Source of the DNA: Hemerocallis citrina
Lineage: Eukaryota > Streptophyta > Magnoliopsida > Asparagales > Asphodelaceae
DNA: 64,000 nt
Reading direction: 5' to 3'
Assembly (NCBI GenBank): GCA_017893485.1
Contig: CM030366.1
Location: forward strand, 104,381,796-104,445,795
Shown here: positions 45,437 to 56,754 of the stretch, in pieces
How positions within the stretch are numbered: the stretch's first letter is position 1
Layout of the letters: every line of letters starts with the position of its first letter
Program-made: the position numbers and the translations under genes
Notes under the pieces: generated by a model
What the model saw: the letters and a program-made list of their open reading frames with translations, nothing else
The model's database searches: none
Told to the model about the DNA's origin: nothing

Positions 45437-46069
45437 AATTTAATAAATAAAAAATAAGTTTAATCATCCTATTTACGACGTGGCGTGATCTAAGGCATCC
45501 ATCAGTGGTCGGCTCGAAATTCTGAACGATTAGATGGTGGGGCGGTGCTGAGCGATGTGGACGAATTTGGAGCCCTGATCGGGTCGTGACGCGAGTTTTG
45601 AGGCGATCTGACGGCTCGTGTAGCTCGGCAGAATTTTGTCCATATGGGCAGCTCGGTATGCCAGTTGCTCAGATTGGGATTCCGAGTGACATGGCGCAAT
45701 CTGGGGCATCCATCGGGCCTCGGCACGAATATCTTGACGATCCGACGATGGATCTGCATTCGGCCACATGGCTAAATCAGGGACGCTCATCAGGTTGTGG
45801 CACAAATTTTGAGATGATCAGATGGTTCTCATGGCTCGGTAGCATTTTCTCCGTATGAGTAGCTCGGTGTGCCTGTCGCTCGGATTGGAATTCCGAGCGA
45901 CGTGGCACGATCTGGGGCATCCATCTGGCATCGGCACGAATATCTTGACGATTCGACAGTGGATCTGTATTCGGCCACGTGGCTGAATCAGGGATGCTCA
46001 TCAGGTTGTGGCACGAATTTTGAGATGATCAGGTGGTTCTCATGGCTCGACAGTATTTTTTTCGTATGA
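45437..46069. repeat. 211-bp tandem repeats in TE-I 3' region
   Basis: Units start near 45648 and 45859 (gcagctcggt.. / gtagctcggt..) with a partial, more diverged unit before them. Each contains cgctcggattgg, cgacgtggcacgatctgg, a cggccac block and gagatgatcag. The period of 211 bp is measured from the first two starts and the next array start at 46070. Confidence 0.87.
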
Positions 46070-46620
46070 GCAGCTCGGTGTGCCAGTCGCTCGGATTGGG
46101 ATTCCAAGCGACGTGGCACAATCTGGGCTGTCTGATGAAGATCATACGCGAATCACGAAGCAAGAAGGCGTGGATCACGAGAAAACATGATTTCTATCGA
46201 TGCGGCAAGATCTGAGCCGTCGGATTAAGGTCAGGCACGAATCACGAGGAGAAGGTTGTTTTTCTCCAATACACAGCTCGGTGTCACAGTTGCTCGGATT
46301 TGGGTTCTGAGCGACGTGGCACGATCTGGGCCGTCTGATGAAGATCAAGAGCAAATCACAAGGCAAGAAGGTGTGGATCACGAGAAAACGTGATTTCTGT
46401 CGACATGGCGAGATCTGAGCCGTCGGATTAAGATCAGGCGCGAATCACGAGGAGAAAGTTGTTGTTCTCCAATACGCAGCTTGGTGTCACAGTTGCTCGG
46501 ATTTGGGTTCCGAGCGACGTTGCACGATTTGGGACTTCTGATGATGATCAGGCGCGAATCCTATGGCAAGAGGCGTGGATCTCGAGGATTTTGGCGTTTA
46601 GGCTTCCGGTGGGCCACTGT
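46070..46620. repeat. About 203-bp tandem repeats in TE-I 3' region
   Basis: Starts at 46070, 46272 and 46476 (202 and 204 bp apart). The first 60 bp of each unit match the 211-bp family; the rest is different (gatcacgagaaaac, gagccgtcggattaag, atcacgaggagaa). The last unit is incomplete. This is a second variant of the same basic repeat. Confidence 0.87.
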
Positions 46621-46654
46621 GGGGGCGCAGTGCACTCGAAAGCCCACCAGAATC

Positions 46655-46851
46655 TGCCTTAAAGCTATAAGTTTTCACCGCCTCCTCATCTCTTCATTTC
46701 TTATTTTTCACTTTCACTTCACATTTCACTCAAGTCATTCTTTGCTCTCGAGCGGCGCTGCTAGCGTTTGTGGCCAAGCGATAAACTTTCTGCCGAGCTA
46801 TTCCAATCGTAGACGTCACTTCAAGGTAAATTATCTTAACCTTAACTTGAG
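46655..46851 (+). promoter_or_regulatory. Possible promoter and leader of the antisense gene
   Basis: A TATA-like ctataag at 46665-46671 is followed by a pyrimidine-rich leader (46675-46740) and, 180 bp on, by the antisense ATG at 46852. A possible leader intron donor (caaggtaaat) lies at 46823-46832. Suggestive only. Confidence 0.3.
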
Positions 46852-48979
46852 ATGTCTAGGGTGTCATCGGGGAATGAGACCTACACCTCGGAACAAGAGA
46901 CCGACCGAGCCTTAGTGGTCCCCCCGGGCAAGGGGAAGGAAGTGGCAAGGTCGGTCATTGTCGAGACAATAGTGGAAAGCGTTAGGGGGGCCGGTGCACT
47001 GGGCCGGCTATCGTCGACACTGTCAAACCTCGGGATGGTAAGGAGTTACTCCGGAGACATTTTGTCGAAGGCAGTGCAAGGGAGATCGGCCGCTTACGAG
47101 GAGAACAGTCCGAGGGACTCTTCTGAGGTGGACGAGATCCCCTCGGTTCTGACCAAGGCTGATCTTTATCGAATTAGGAAGAGGTTCTGGATCCCAAAGG
47201 AGTATACCTTGCTCCTTCCCAGTTCGGGCTTTTGAGCATGCACGGGGACGTCGCCAGACACTTGCGTCTTCCCATACGACGCACTCAATGCTGGCCTTCG
47301 GCTTCTGCTGCCACCATTCATAGTAGAGGTGTTACAATGGTATGGCTTGAGCTCGGTGCAGTTCATGCTGAACATGTGTTCAGCACGTCATCGCCTTCAT
47401 CCTCCAAAGTCAGGCGGTGGGCATCCAACCTCAGCACGTCATACTTCGCAGCCTCTACCGGATCTACCGAGTAAGCAAGATGGAGTATCAGTACTACTTG
47501 TTACCGAGGAGGAGGGTCAAACTGATTGAGAACCCGAACTCCATCAAGCATTGGATGGAGAAGTATTTCTTGATCCGAGGCCCCGAGCCATGGAGCTTTC
47601 TGACGGTGTGGAAGGAAGACGTTCCGAAGTGGGCGAAGGCTGAGCCAGTGCTAACTAAAGAAGAGGAAGGGGTTGTGTCGAAGATCCTCGGTCTTCCGAC
47701 CCTTGGTTGGAAAGATATTACCGAGGAGGTCCTTTTCGGTAGGGGTCTCAGTCCGATCGACCCTGGTACGTTCCATCTATTTTTGCTTCTTTTCCCTTTG
47801 CTTATGTATGCTTCTTTTTATATTGCTAACTCTTTCTCTGATTTTTCTTCTTCAGAAGCCCCCTGTATGGACTTCAAGGCTCTCATGGAGAAGAGGAGCA
47901 CGGCAGCGGCGAAAGCACCGAACAACAAGAAGAGGAAGAGGACGACGATGGGACCTCCTTCTGGCCGAGCAGCTTAGACACCCTCGGCTCCTACAGCCGT
48001 CGTTGACTTGGTCAGCAACTCCCCTTCGGCTCCACAGGTCACACTCCCCTCAGTCGCGGCCCCCGAGTCTTCGAGCGGGGCATTCTCGGTCGGAGTTGCA
48101 CTGGCCCTCGAGGTGCCGCTGCTTACGGCCGAAGCAGAGGCCATCCTCACCGAGGAACATAAGAAGCTCTTCATCCCAGACTGGAGAGTGATGAAGCTCG
48201 ATGGCTTCCTCGGTGATGCGGCAATGAGTATGCAGGCCATGCACCACTTGTTGACCCCGAAGGATCGCACGGTGCTGAAGGCTGGCATGATCAGGCGATG
48301 ATGTCGGTAAGTGTTCTCGCTCTGCCCTTCTAAATTTCGGAGTTCACGATTGTTGATTCTCACATTCTTCGTCTTCTGTTTTCAGATCACCTGTCACTTC
48401 AGCCACATGCTCGAACAGTTCGCCGAGCAGGAGGAGCTGAAGGAGTTGAACGACCGAGAGCGGGCGGAGCGAACCATGGCAGTGAAGTTGTTCGAGGCTG
48501 AACAACGACTCTCGACGTCCCGAGCTGCCGAGGTCGACATCCTAGAGGCTGCTCTTGCCAAGGCGCTTGAGTGCACGGCAGCCGAAGCAGCGAAGGTCGA
48601 GGAGTTGGAGAAGGAGAAGGCTCGTGTCGAGAAGGAGCTGGCGATGGCCCTAAAGGCGTCGGAGGAGGTGCTGAAGGAGCGGGAGGCTAAGGTGGATGAG
48701 GCGATGAAGGCCATCCAAGATGAGGTAGAGGCCTATATGATGACCAACATGGAGGAGGCCTACGCTCAGGCCTTCAAACATGTTGTGGCTCGTCTCCCCG
48801 ACTTCGATAGCTCGGGGTACCACCTCTACGACCAGGTAGAAGGCATAGCCGAGGTCGAGCCCGAAGGGGATGGTGAAGAAGCTAAAGGAGGCGAAGAGGA
48901 GGTGGCGAATTCTGAAGGGGCACTCGTGACATTGCCGAGCGAGAGTACCTCTGAGCAGCACCTCAAGGTGGCTCCTTGA
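46852..48979 (+). pseudogene. TE-I antisense gene 1, spliced (plant gypsy-type transposon protein, coiled coil)
   Basis: Runs opposite to pol. Exon 1 46852-47765, intron 47766-47855, exon 2 47856-48306, intron 48307-48385, exon 3 48386-48979. Exon 1 has LYRIRKRFWIPKEYTLLLP, then NAGLRLLLPPFIVEVLQWYGLS and KMEYQYYLLPRR, the style of the 'putative gypsy type transposon' domain (PF04195) known from antisense ORFs of Tat elements. Exon 2 has a basic KKRKRT stretch that may be nuclear. Exon 3 is rich in Glu, Lys and Ala, a long coiled coil, ending in an acidic tail. Breaks: TGA 47233, a frameshift near 47400, TAG 47975 and a broken frame at the second splice junction. Function unknown. Confidence 0.72.
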
Positions 48980-49185
48980 CTTCGTTGTTTTGTTCGTTTT
49001 TTTTTTCTTTTTTTTTTCTCTATGTATTGCCTTGTTGCGGACTGGCCACCGCCTTTTGCTTTCAATGAAAAAATTTCCTTTTTTTTGTCTAAGTGTTGGA
49101 GAAGTTTCAAACTTTATCTTGTTTTTCTGAGTTATTGGGTACGAGTCGTGTAAACTCAATAGCTCCGTGCTCTGGCTTTTTTCAG

Positions 49186-49989
49186 ATCGTCGAAGTGCTA
49201 CAAGTCTCCGAAGTGCCTCAGATGGCTGAAGTGGCACGTCTCACGGCTGGCCTAGGGGCGACGAGGTTGGGGCACGCGAGGAACCAAGAGCAGCTTCGCA
49301 AAGTGGAGTCGCATCTTCGTAAAGCAAAGTGTGAGCTGAATCACCTGAGATTGACCATAGCTTGTCGAGACATAGAGAGGAGATGATTGGAAGAGAGGAT
49401 TAACGAGACGCCCCCCGAAGGCGATGATGTGGGCTCGTTGGCAGCTTCCAACCTCGGCTTGAAGCTTAAGCACCTTCGTCACTCTATGTCTAAGGTGACA
49501 GCGGAGAGGGACGAGCAAAAGAAGGTAACCTTCGATAAGAGCATGGAGGTTGCTCACCTTCGGTGGACTATCATCGATGGCTCTCGTGGTGCAGGATCGA
49601 TGCGACTGCCTCGTTTGAAGATAACTGTGAAGGAAGACTCGCTTAAAGAGCAAATCGTCAAGTTTGAGGCGGAGGTCGCTCGTCTTCGACCGCAATCTAA
49701 GGGAAGCACTGTCAGAATGACCTCTTGCACTTGGGATAACAGGGGGATATCGTTCTGCGAGCTCGTGCTTCGCTCATCGCCTATACATCGAGCCCCTGGA
49801 GATGGACAAAGTGGCATGGTAGCTTCGTCGAGTGGAGCATTCGTTGGGGCCACCGTTAGGTCGGGTGCGGACGATGCTTCGCGACTCGCCGGCCTAGGGA
49901 CGTTTGCGGAAGTAGGGCATAGGCAGCACAACATTCGTCGCCTCCGTGTGTCTCCTAACCGAAGTATCCCCGCCCCTAGGAGGGGCTGA
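49186..49989 (+). pseudogene. TE-I antisense gene 2 or separate 3' exon (coiled coil)
   Basis: Starts after a good acceptor (ttttttcag, ending 49185). One frame to 49989 with a single TGA at 49384-49386 (R-to-stop type). It opens with VPQMAEVARLTAGLG and LRKVESHLRKAKCELNHL, then LKHLRHSMSKVTAERDEQ and VKFEAEVARLRPQ, all heptad-like, and has a Ser/Gly-rich tail. AATGAAAT at 50089 may be a polyadenylation signal. An earlier AATGAAAAAA at 49064 could end gene 1 first, so this could be an extra exon or a duplicate C-terminal module. Confidence 0.55.
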
Positions 49990-50143
49990 AGTAGCTCTCT
50001 ATGTTCTTGTAATCTTTGGCTTCACAAGTTTTGTATCTCAATGTACAGATGAGTCGTTGGTCTGTAATTAGACTTGTCTCTCAAACTTTAATGAAATAGT
50101 ACTTGTTTCTGAACTTGTGTGTTTTGCTAGCATTTGTAGTTGT

Positions 50144-50603
50144 CAACAGTTGTAGGAGCAATTCCGAATGGTGGGACGCTTTATACTTACTCGTTCGCGA
50201 GTAGCGAAAGTAGCATCGAACCAAGTGTTGGACTCCGAACTTGTTGTTTAGAGAATACCAACGACTGTAGGAGCAATGCCGAATGGTGATCCGCTCCGAA
50301 CTCGCTTAGAACCAAGTAGTTGAAGCAGAGTCGAACCAAGTATTGGACTCCGAGCGCGTCGTTTAGAAAATATCAACAGCTGTAGGAGCAATTCTGAATG
50401 GTGGTTTGCTTCGTACTTGCTTAGAAGCAAGTAGTTGAAGCAGAGTCGAACCAAGTGTTGGACTCCAAGCGTGTCGTTTTGAAAGTATCAACAACTGTAG
50501 GAGCAATTCCGAATGGTGATCCATTTCGTACTCGCTTAGGAGCGAGTAGTTGAAGCAGAGTCGAACTAACTGTTGGACTCTAAGCATGTCATTTTAATGT
50601 GAA
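50144..50603. repeat. 115-bp tandem repeat, four copies
   Basis: Copies start at 50144, 50259, 50374 and 50489, each exactly 115 bp apart by the phrase caacNNNtgtaggagcaat. Conserved words: gaatggtg, aagcagagtcgaac and ttggactc. Lies between the antisense gene end and integrase. Immediately after, near 50616-50690, a roughly 39-bp unit (gtagagttagactac) occurs twice. Confidence 0.93.
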
Positions 50604-50997
50604 AAAATTATTTTTGTAAGTAGAGTTAGACTACCCAAAAATAGAAAACTTGCAAAGTAGAGTTAGACTACTCAAAAATAGAGAACTTGCGGGGAAAGAT
50701 TTCTTTTATTGTAAACAATTAGGCGGCCGCTTCTAAGTTGCGAGCCACTTTTATTTTTTTATCAAAGGAAAATACAAGTAAGGACTTTATTATGGAGCAC
50801 TCTTGGGGAAGTTGCTTGGAGCGGTGTTTAGACACCCTCTTGGTATTTCATCAAGTGCTCCGCATTCCATGTCCTCGGTATTCTCCTGCCCCTGGGTCTT
50901 CGAGTTGATACGCGCATGGGCAAATAACTCTGGAGACCCTATACGGTCCTTCCCAATTAGGTGCCAACTTGCCCTTTTTGCTTGGATTGGAGATCGA

Positions 50998-52060
50998 CTA
51001 CTTTTGGAGCACTAGGTCTCCCTCTTTGAGGTTGGATGGCCATACCCTCTTATTATAAGACTGAGTGATCCTACGGCGGTAGGTCTCTTGTCGAATTGCA
51101 GCTCTCTCGTGGACCTCATCTATGAGGTCTAGGCAGTTGCAAAGCTGGTTCGCGTTCTGTGCTTCATTGTAGGCTATTAGTCGGGGTGAAGGCAGGCCCA
51201 CTTCTAAGGGAATGAGAGCTTCGGAACCATATATGAGGTTGAAGGGGGACTCCCCTGTCGGTGTCCTTTTGGTGGTGCGATAGTTCCAAAGCACGTTGGG
51301 GAGCTGTTCGACCCACAACCCCTTAGTGGATTTGTCGAGCCTCTTCTTCAGGCCAGAGAGAATTTGTCGATTTGCGTTCTCCGCTTGGCCATTGGACTGA
51401 GGGTGAGCTATCGAGGGGAACTGCTACTGGATGCCGAGTTCAACGCAAAAGTTGCGAAAGGTTGCTCCCGCGAATTGAGTTCCGTTGTCAGTTACGAGGA
51501 TGCGGGATACCCCGAACTGGCAAACAATGTTCTTCCAAAAGAACTTCTGGACCTTGTGCTCGGTGATTGTCGAAAGAGGTTCAGCCTCGATCCATTTTGA
51601 GAAGTGGTCTATCACTACGATTAAGAACTTTAGCTGGCCCGACGCTGGAGGGAAGGGTTCGAGCAAATCCATCCCCCACATTGCAAAGGGGATTGGACTT
51701 ACCAAGGAAGTGAGTTGTGCTTGGGATAGGCGATAGATTAGGACAAACTTCTGGCAGGAGTCGCACTGGCGGACGTACTCCTCGGAGTCGCTCAGTAGTG
51801 TAGGCCAGAAGTAGCCGTATTTTAAGAGTTTTCGGGCGAGGGATCTCGCTCCCAAGTGCGCGCCGCATAGACCGTCATGGGCCTCCCTTAGGTCATACAG
51901 CACTTCCTCCGGGGAGAGGCACCTCAGATAGGGACAACCGTCAATCTGAGTGTAAGAGCGTTTGTACATGACTCCGTCGAGGAGCGTGTATCGCTCGACT
52001 CGTGTCCTGATCATCCTCGCCTCTCTCGGGAAGGACTCCATCTCTGAGGTACTCGAGGAG
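50998..52060 (-). pseudogene. TE-I integrase
   Basis: From 52041 a frame open to 51424 has RYTLLDGVMYKRSYTQ, a zinc-binding end (CGAHLGARSL to YVRQCDSCQKF), the first catalytic Asp in MWGMDLLEPFP and the second in ILVTDNGTQFAG. After a CAG-to-TAG stop at 51424-51426, FPSIAHPQSNGQAENANRQ carries the third (Glu), then LWNYRTTKRTPTGESPFNL and LIYGSEALIP. The catalytic triad is intact apart from that stop. A further stop at 50998 ends the recognisable frame. Confidence 0.92.
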
Positions 52061-52266
52061 GGGCTTCATCTAGTTCTCCCCAAGTGTTAGGGGGTAGGCT
52101 TCCATCGGCTCTGGGCTATCTTCATCAATACTTGGTCTGACGAGGACCTCTATCAAGACGGTTCGTTCTAGACCTTGGAGGGATGAGGAGGCAAGCTTAG
52201 AGAGAGCACCTGCCTGTGCGTTTTCCTCTCGAGGAACCCGTTGGAGTTGAACATCTTCGAATAAGG

Positions 52267-52620
52267 CTAGGAACTCCCTAACTTCGCCAAGTACTTGGCC
52301 ATACGCTCGTCCCTTGCCTCGTATTCCCCTGACACTTGGTTGACGACCAATTGTGAATCACTAAAGACTCTGACCTGCTTGGCCCCAGCTTTGCGAGCCA
52401 TGTAGAGCCCCACTATGAGGGCCTCATACTCTGCTTCGTTGTTTGATGTCGGGAAGTTTAAGCAGAGGGAGTATTGGAGGACGAAAGCATTTGGGCCAGT
52501 CAAGATAATGCCAGCCCCACTTCTGTCGGCGCAAGAAGATCCATCCACATAAACGGTCCAGACCAAGGGGTCGGTAGATGACTTGCAAGGGTCGGGGATG
52601 GTGCTCTCTACAATGAATTC
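52267..52620 (-). pseudogene. TE-I second RNase H (archaeal-type)
   Basis: WTVYVDGSSCADRSGAGIIL, NNEAEYEALIVGL, VRVFSDSQLVVNQV and ARDERMAKYLAK hold the Asp, Glu, Asp and Asp of an additional RNase H, the domain that marks Tat elements. It is separated from the first RNase H by a CAA-to-TAA stop near 52630. A frameshift at about 52290 ends this frame, and a second near 52030 restores it before integrase. Confidence 0.9.
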
Positions 52621-52629
52621 TGCCAGAGC

Positions 52630-54060
52630 TTAGGCCTTGATCGCTGTTCTCAGCTGGTAGCTGATATCATGTTGGCTTAGCTCGATGGACCACTTCATAA
52701 GGCGCCCAGAGGTCTCGGGCTTGTGGAGAACTTGCTTGAGCAGCTGGTCGGTAAGAACGACCACCGAATGAGATTGGAAGTAGGGGCAGAGCTTTCGAGC
52801 CGCCACGACCAAGGTGAGAGCCATCTTCTCCAGCTTCAGGTAACGGAGTTCAGTGTCTCGGAGGACCTTACTCACATAATAGATGGGCCTCTGCATTCTA
52901 TCCTCTTCTCTTTCGAGGACCCTGTTGAGGGTTTGCTCCGAAGTGGCGAGATAGAGGTAGAGGACCTCCCCAGGCGTTGGCATGCTCAAGAGCAGGGGGT
53001 TAGCTAAGTATGCTTTGAGTTGGTTAAAGGACTCTTGTTGCTGTTGCCCCCATTCGAAGCTTTTAGCCTCCCTGAGGGCCTTGAAGAAGGGGAGGCATTT
53101 CTTCCCGGACTTGGAGAGGAATCGCCCAATTGCTGTGAGGTGCCTCGTAAATCTCTGTACCTCTTTGACATTGGAGGGAGGAGCCATTTTGAGAATGGCC
53201 TGGATCTTCTCGGGGTTGGCCTCTATGCCCCTCTGGCTGACCATAAACTCCAAGAATTTACCAGATGAGACTCCGAACGCACACTTGTTCGGATTCAGCC
53301 TCATATTGTGCCTCCTGAGCACCTCGAAGGCTTCTTGGAGGTCGAGGACATATTCCTGCCCTCGGGTGCTCTTGACCAACATGTCGTCTACATAGACTTC
53401 CATGTTTCGGCCAATCTGGTCTCGAAAGACCCTGTTCACAAGGTGCTGATAAGTAGCTTCCGCGTTCTTCAAGCCGAACGACATAACCCTGTAGCAATAT
53501 AGGCCTTGATCCATCACAAAGGAGGTCTTCGAGATGTCGGGAGGGAACATCTGAATCTAGTTGTACCCCGAGAAAGCATCCATGAAACTGAGGAGCTCAT
53601 GCCCAGAGGTCGCATCGATCAGGGTGTCGATGCTTGGAAGGGAAAAAAGGTCCTTCGGGCATGCCTTATTGAGATCGGTGAAGTCGATGCATATCCTCCA
53701 GCTCCCGTTGGCTTTCTTGACCATCACCACATCGGATAGCCACTCGGGATAGTTCACCTCCTGGATGAACCGAGTGTTGAGGAGCTTTTCGACTTCTTCT
53801 TTGATCACCTGTTGACGCTTAGGAGCAAACTTGCGTCGCTTCTGCTGATCGGGCTTGACACCCGGGGCAACGCTGAGATGGTGCATTAGGAGCTCCTCGG
53901 AGATCCCAGGCATGTCGGCCGCGGTCCAGGTAAAGAGATCGCGGTTCTCCCTTATGCACTGGGAGATGTCTTCTTTGATGGAGGGGGAGAGTGCTTTGCT
54001 GACCCGGAACGTCTTGGTGGTGTCTTCCTCTGAGAAGGCTACTTCTTCTAGTTCATCCAC
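52630..54060 (-). pseudogene. TE-I reverse transcriptase and first RNase H
   Basis: One frame with one stop (TAG 53557-53559 in SGYN*IQMF, one C-to-T change from Gln). RT: KEEVEKLLNTRFIQEV, WRICIDFTDLNKACPKD, FMDAFSGYN and the catalytic MEVYVDDMLVKS. RNase H: YLYLATSEQTLNRVL, KLEKMALTLVVAARK and VVVLTDQLLKQVLHK. The first RNase H has lost acidic residues (YLATS), as is usual when the second copy is present. Confidence 0.93.
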
Positions 54061-54075
54061 CGGTTCGGAGATGGT

Positions 54076-54711
54076 CTAGCTGCTCTCCGGTGGGAGCTCG
54101 AGGGCTTCTAGGGAGAGGATCGGGCCTCCCATTGAGGTCATATAGCACTTACGAGCTGCCTCCTGACTCCCTCTCACTTCTCCAACCCCCGCAGGGGTGG
54201 GGAACTTCATCTTCGTGTGGTAGGCCGAAGGAATAGCTTGGAGTGTGGCGAGGCTTGCTCGACCCAGGATCACATTGTACGCAGCCTTCACGTCCACCAC
54301 CATGAAGTCCATCGGCTCCATGCGGGTGACCGGGGTTTTGCCAACGGTGATGTCGAGAGTTATGACTCCCTTGATCGTCACCGACACCTCGGTGAACCCA
54401 TGAAGGGTGCATCCAGCTGGCTTGAGCCGGTCTCTTGATAGCTGGAGGCCTTGGAACGCCTCCAAGAAGAGGATGTTGACCGAACTTCCATTGTCCACCA
54501 GCACCCGGTGAATGTCAAAGTTGGCCATTTTGAGGTTGATGATGAGGGCGTCGCAGTGGGGCGTGCAGACACCCTCCAAGTCCCTATCGGAGAACGTCAC
54601 AAGGACTCCTAGGCCCTTAGGGGGAGGATGGCTCTGCACGGAGTTGACTTCCCCAATGAAGGCTTTTCGGGAGGAGTTAGAATCTCTCCCCATTGGGTCT
54701 CCATGTATCAA
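54076..54711 (-). pseudogene. TE-I protease
   Basis: 211 codons open, in the same frame as RT. Active-site region RVLVDNGSSVNILF has DNG rather than DTG, typical of Tat-type elements. MDFMVVDVKAAYNVILGRA marks the end of the fold. A stop at 54076-54078 (CAG to TAG) separates it from RT. Confidence 0.88.
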
Positions 54712-54849
54712 GTGCCAGATGGCCTTTACTTTGGCCTCCGGAGTCTCCGCGCGCTGCTCTGTTTGCCTGTTAGCCCCCCTGAGCGGTGGAAGCAGATCGG
54801 CTTTGTCCCTTCTTACAAATCGAGCGAGCTACCCCCTCTAGATAAGGGC

Positions 54850-56702
54850 CTCGATCTCGTCCTTCAGGGCCAGACAATCATCAGGTCGTGCCAGTGGTCC
54901 CGGTGGAAGCGGCACCACTTGTCCCGGTTTCTCTTCTTTCTAGGGGTGTTCATCTTCGGAGGTGGAGGCAGGAGACCTTCATTCCCAATCTCCATCAAGA
55001 TGGCGGAGACACTCGCATTGAGTGGGGTAAACTTCTCAGAGCGGGGGAGAGGACGCCACTGACCTCCGTTATCTTTTTGGAGCTTCTTAGCTCCTTCTTC
55101 CTCTGTAGTCTTCCATTTGTTCCCAGAAGACGATCCCTCCAGAGTGGGGCAATGGAGAGCCTCTTCAGCTCGGATGTACTTCTCGCTCCTAAGAAGGAGG
55201 TCGGAGAAGTTCTGTGGAGGTTTTTTGGCTAGGGAAGCCATGAGGTCGGGATTGACGACATTGGATAGGAAGGCCGCCGAAGCTACCGACTGATCCAGGA
55301 AGGCGATGAACCTGGCTTCTGCGGTGAACCGCTTGACATAATCCCTTAGCCTCTCGCCCTTCTTCTAGCTGAGGAAGAGCAATGAGGTGCTCGTCTTTTC
55401 GGAGCGACGACTGCTCACGAAATGCGTGAGGAAGAGGCCTTCGAACTGGTCGAAGGAGAAGATAGATGCCGGTGCTAGACGAGAATACCACTCTTGAGCC
55501 GGTCCTTTGAGTGTGGCTGGGAAGGTCTTGCAGAGGAGGGCATCGGACGTATGATGGATCATCATGAGAGTTTTGAAACTCTCGATGTGATCTGCGGGGT
55601 CCGACTCCCCAGTGTAAGTCTTGAAGAGTAGAGGCTTGAAGTTGTCTGGGACAGGGGCCTCCAGGAGGGTGCGGGAAAATGGGGGCCTGCTCGGGTGGAG
55701 GTTCCTCGCCCGTTGTTCTTCGTCTCTATCCAGCTGGCTGAGATGCCTCTCCATCTCGTGGAGACGGCGGTAGACCGAGTCCTCCCTTTGGTCTATCCTG
55801 GCTGAGCCCCGTGACTCATCTTCGTGTCGAAGAGGGCTGGGGCTACGGCGGTAGCTCTGAGTAGGTCGTCAACTGATAGAACGATGGGAGTGACTCGGAG
55901 CAGGCCGTGGACTTCGAGAGCGGCGGCGATGCTCAGGAGAAGGGCGGCGATGGCTCGGGACTGGCCTAGGACTTAGGGAATGACGGTGATGGCTTGGAGC
56001 CGGTCGAGGGCTGTGGGAGCAGCAGTGATGGCGAGGAGAAGGGCGGCGATGAATGGAAGTCGGCTGAGGACTAGGAGCCCTCTGGGTGTTGATGGGGGCG
56101 GTGTTGAGCACCCGGAGGACTGCCTTCTGAAATTGTTGAAATTCCGCCCTTGTGACGAGGGCCTCCTGCTCCCGTGGGGCTCGATGTGCAGGGCGGCCAA
56201 CCGGAGAGCGGCTAGCTGGATAGCGGCTCCTTCTTTGGCGATGTTGGGGCGACTCTCTCCACCCTCGGGGAGAGTTGGACCCCCTGCAGTCTGTCCAGCG
56301 AGGTGACCGGTCCCTTTATTGCTCTCAGCGGGGGTTCGCCTTGCGGATCTGCCTCTCATCCAAGCAAATTTGGAGATCCGGCTCGGGCTCGTTCTGCCGA
56401 TTGTTGAGCACCTCCCGCAGATCCTTTGGCGTTGGAGGGCTATGGGAGGCCATGGAATCTATAGAGGCATTGTGGATGGAGACCCGCACATGGTGGAGAG
56501 AATGCTTCTGGTGACTGCGTTGAGAGGGATTCCCAACAGTGGCTCGGGGCCCTAGGGCCTGCTGAAAGGATTGAGGGTTCAGCTGTTCGAGCGGTAAGGT
56601 TGGTTGGATGGACAGAGGGAGATCCTCCTGCGGAGGAGGAGGAGGAGGAATAGTGGAGGTAGTTCTTCGGTTGGAGTTTGCGGGCTTCCTCTTGGGAGGC
56701 AT
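54850..56702 (-). pseudogene. TE-I gag
   Basis: ATG at 56702, 52 bases inside the primer site, opens a proline-rich N-terminus (MPPKRKPANSNRRT). It continues through frameshifts to a basic, Ser/Arg/Pro/His-rich stretch (55870-56110) and then the Gag core at 55365-55754: DNFKPLLFKTYTGESDPADHI, LCKTFPATLKGPAQEWYS and FSFDQFEGLFLTHF. After a CAG-to-TAG stop comes 54864-55241 (PPQNFSDLLLRSEKYIRAEEAL) and a CRFHRDHWHD motif, a short Cys/His cluster in place of a classic zinc knuckle. Confidence 0.87.
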
Positions 56703-56754
56703 GGCTAGGAGTAGCTTTGGTTGAAGGAGGAAGGTTGGATTGTTATTCGAGAAC

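Noticed and set aside
47673..48191. 172-codon ORF overlapping antisense gene 1
   Set aside because: Reads through the first intron in another frame and lacks the domain and coiled-coil signals of the main frame.
50144..50603. CRISPR-like regularly spaced repeat
   Set aside because: Contiguous 115-bp tandem units without unique spacers, in plant DNA and inside a Tat element.
54628..55062. Plus-strand ORFs over TE-I gag and protease
   Set aside because: Antisense shadows of GC-rich coding sequence; no independent domain.
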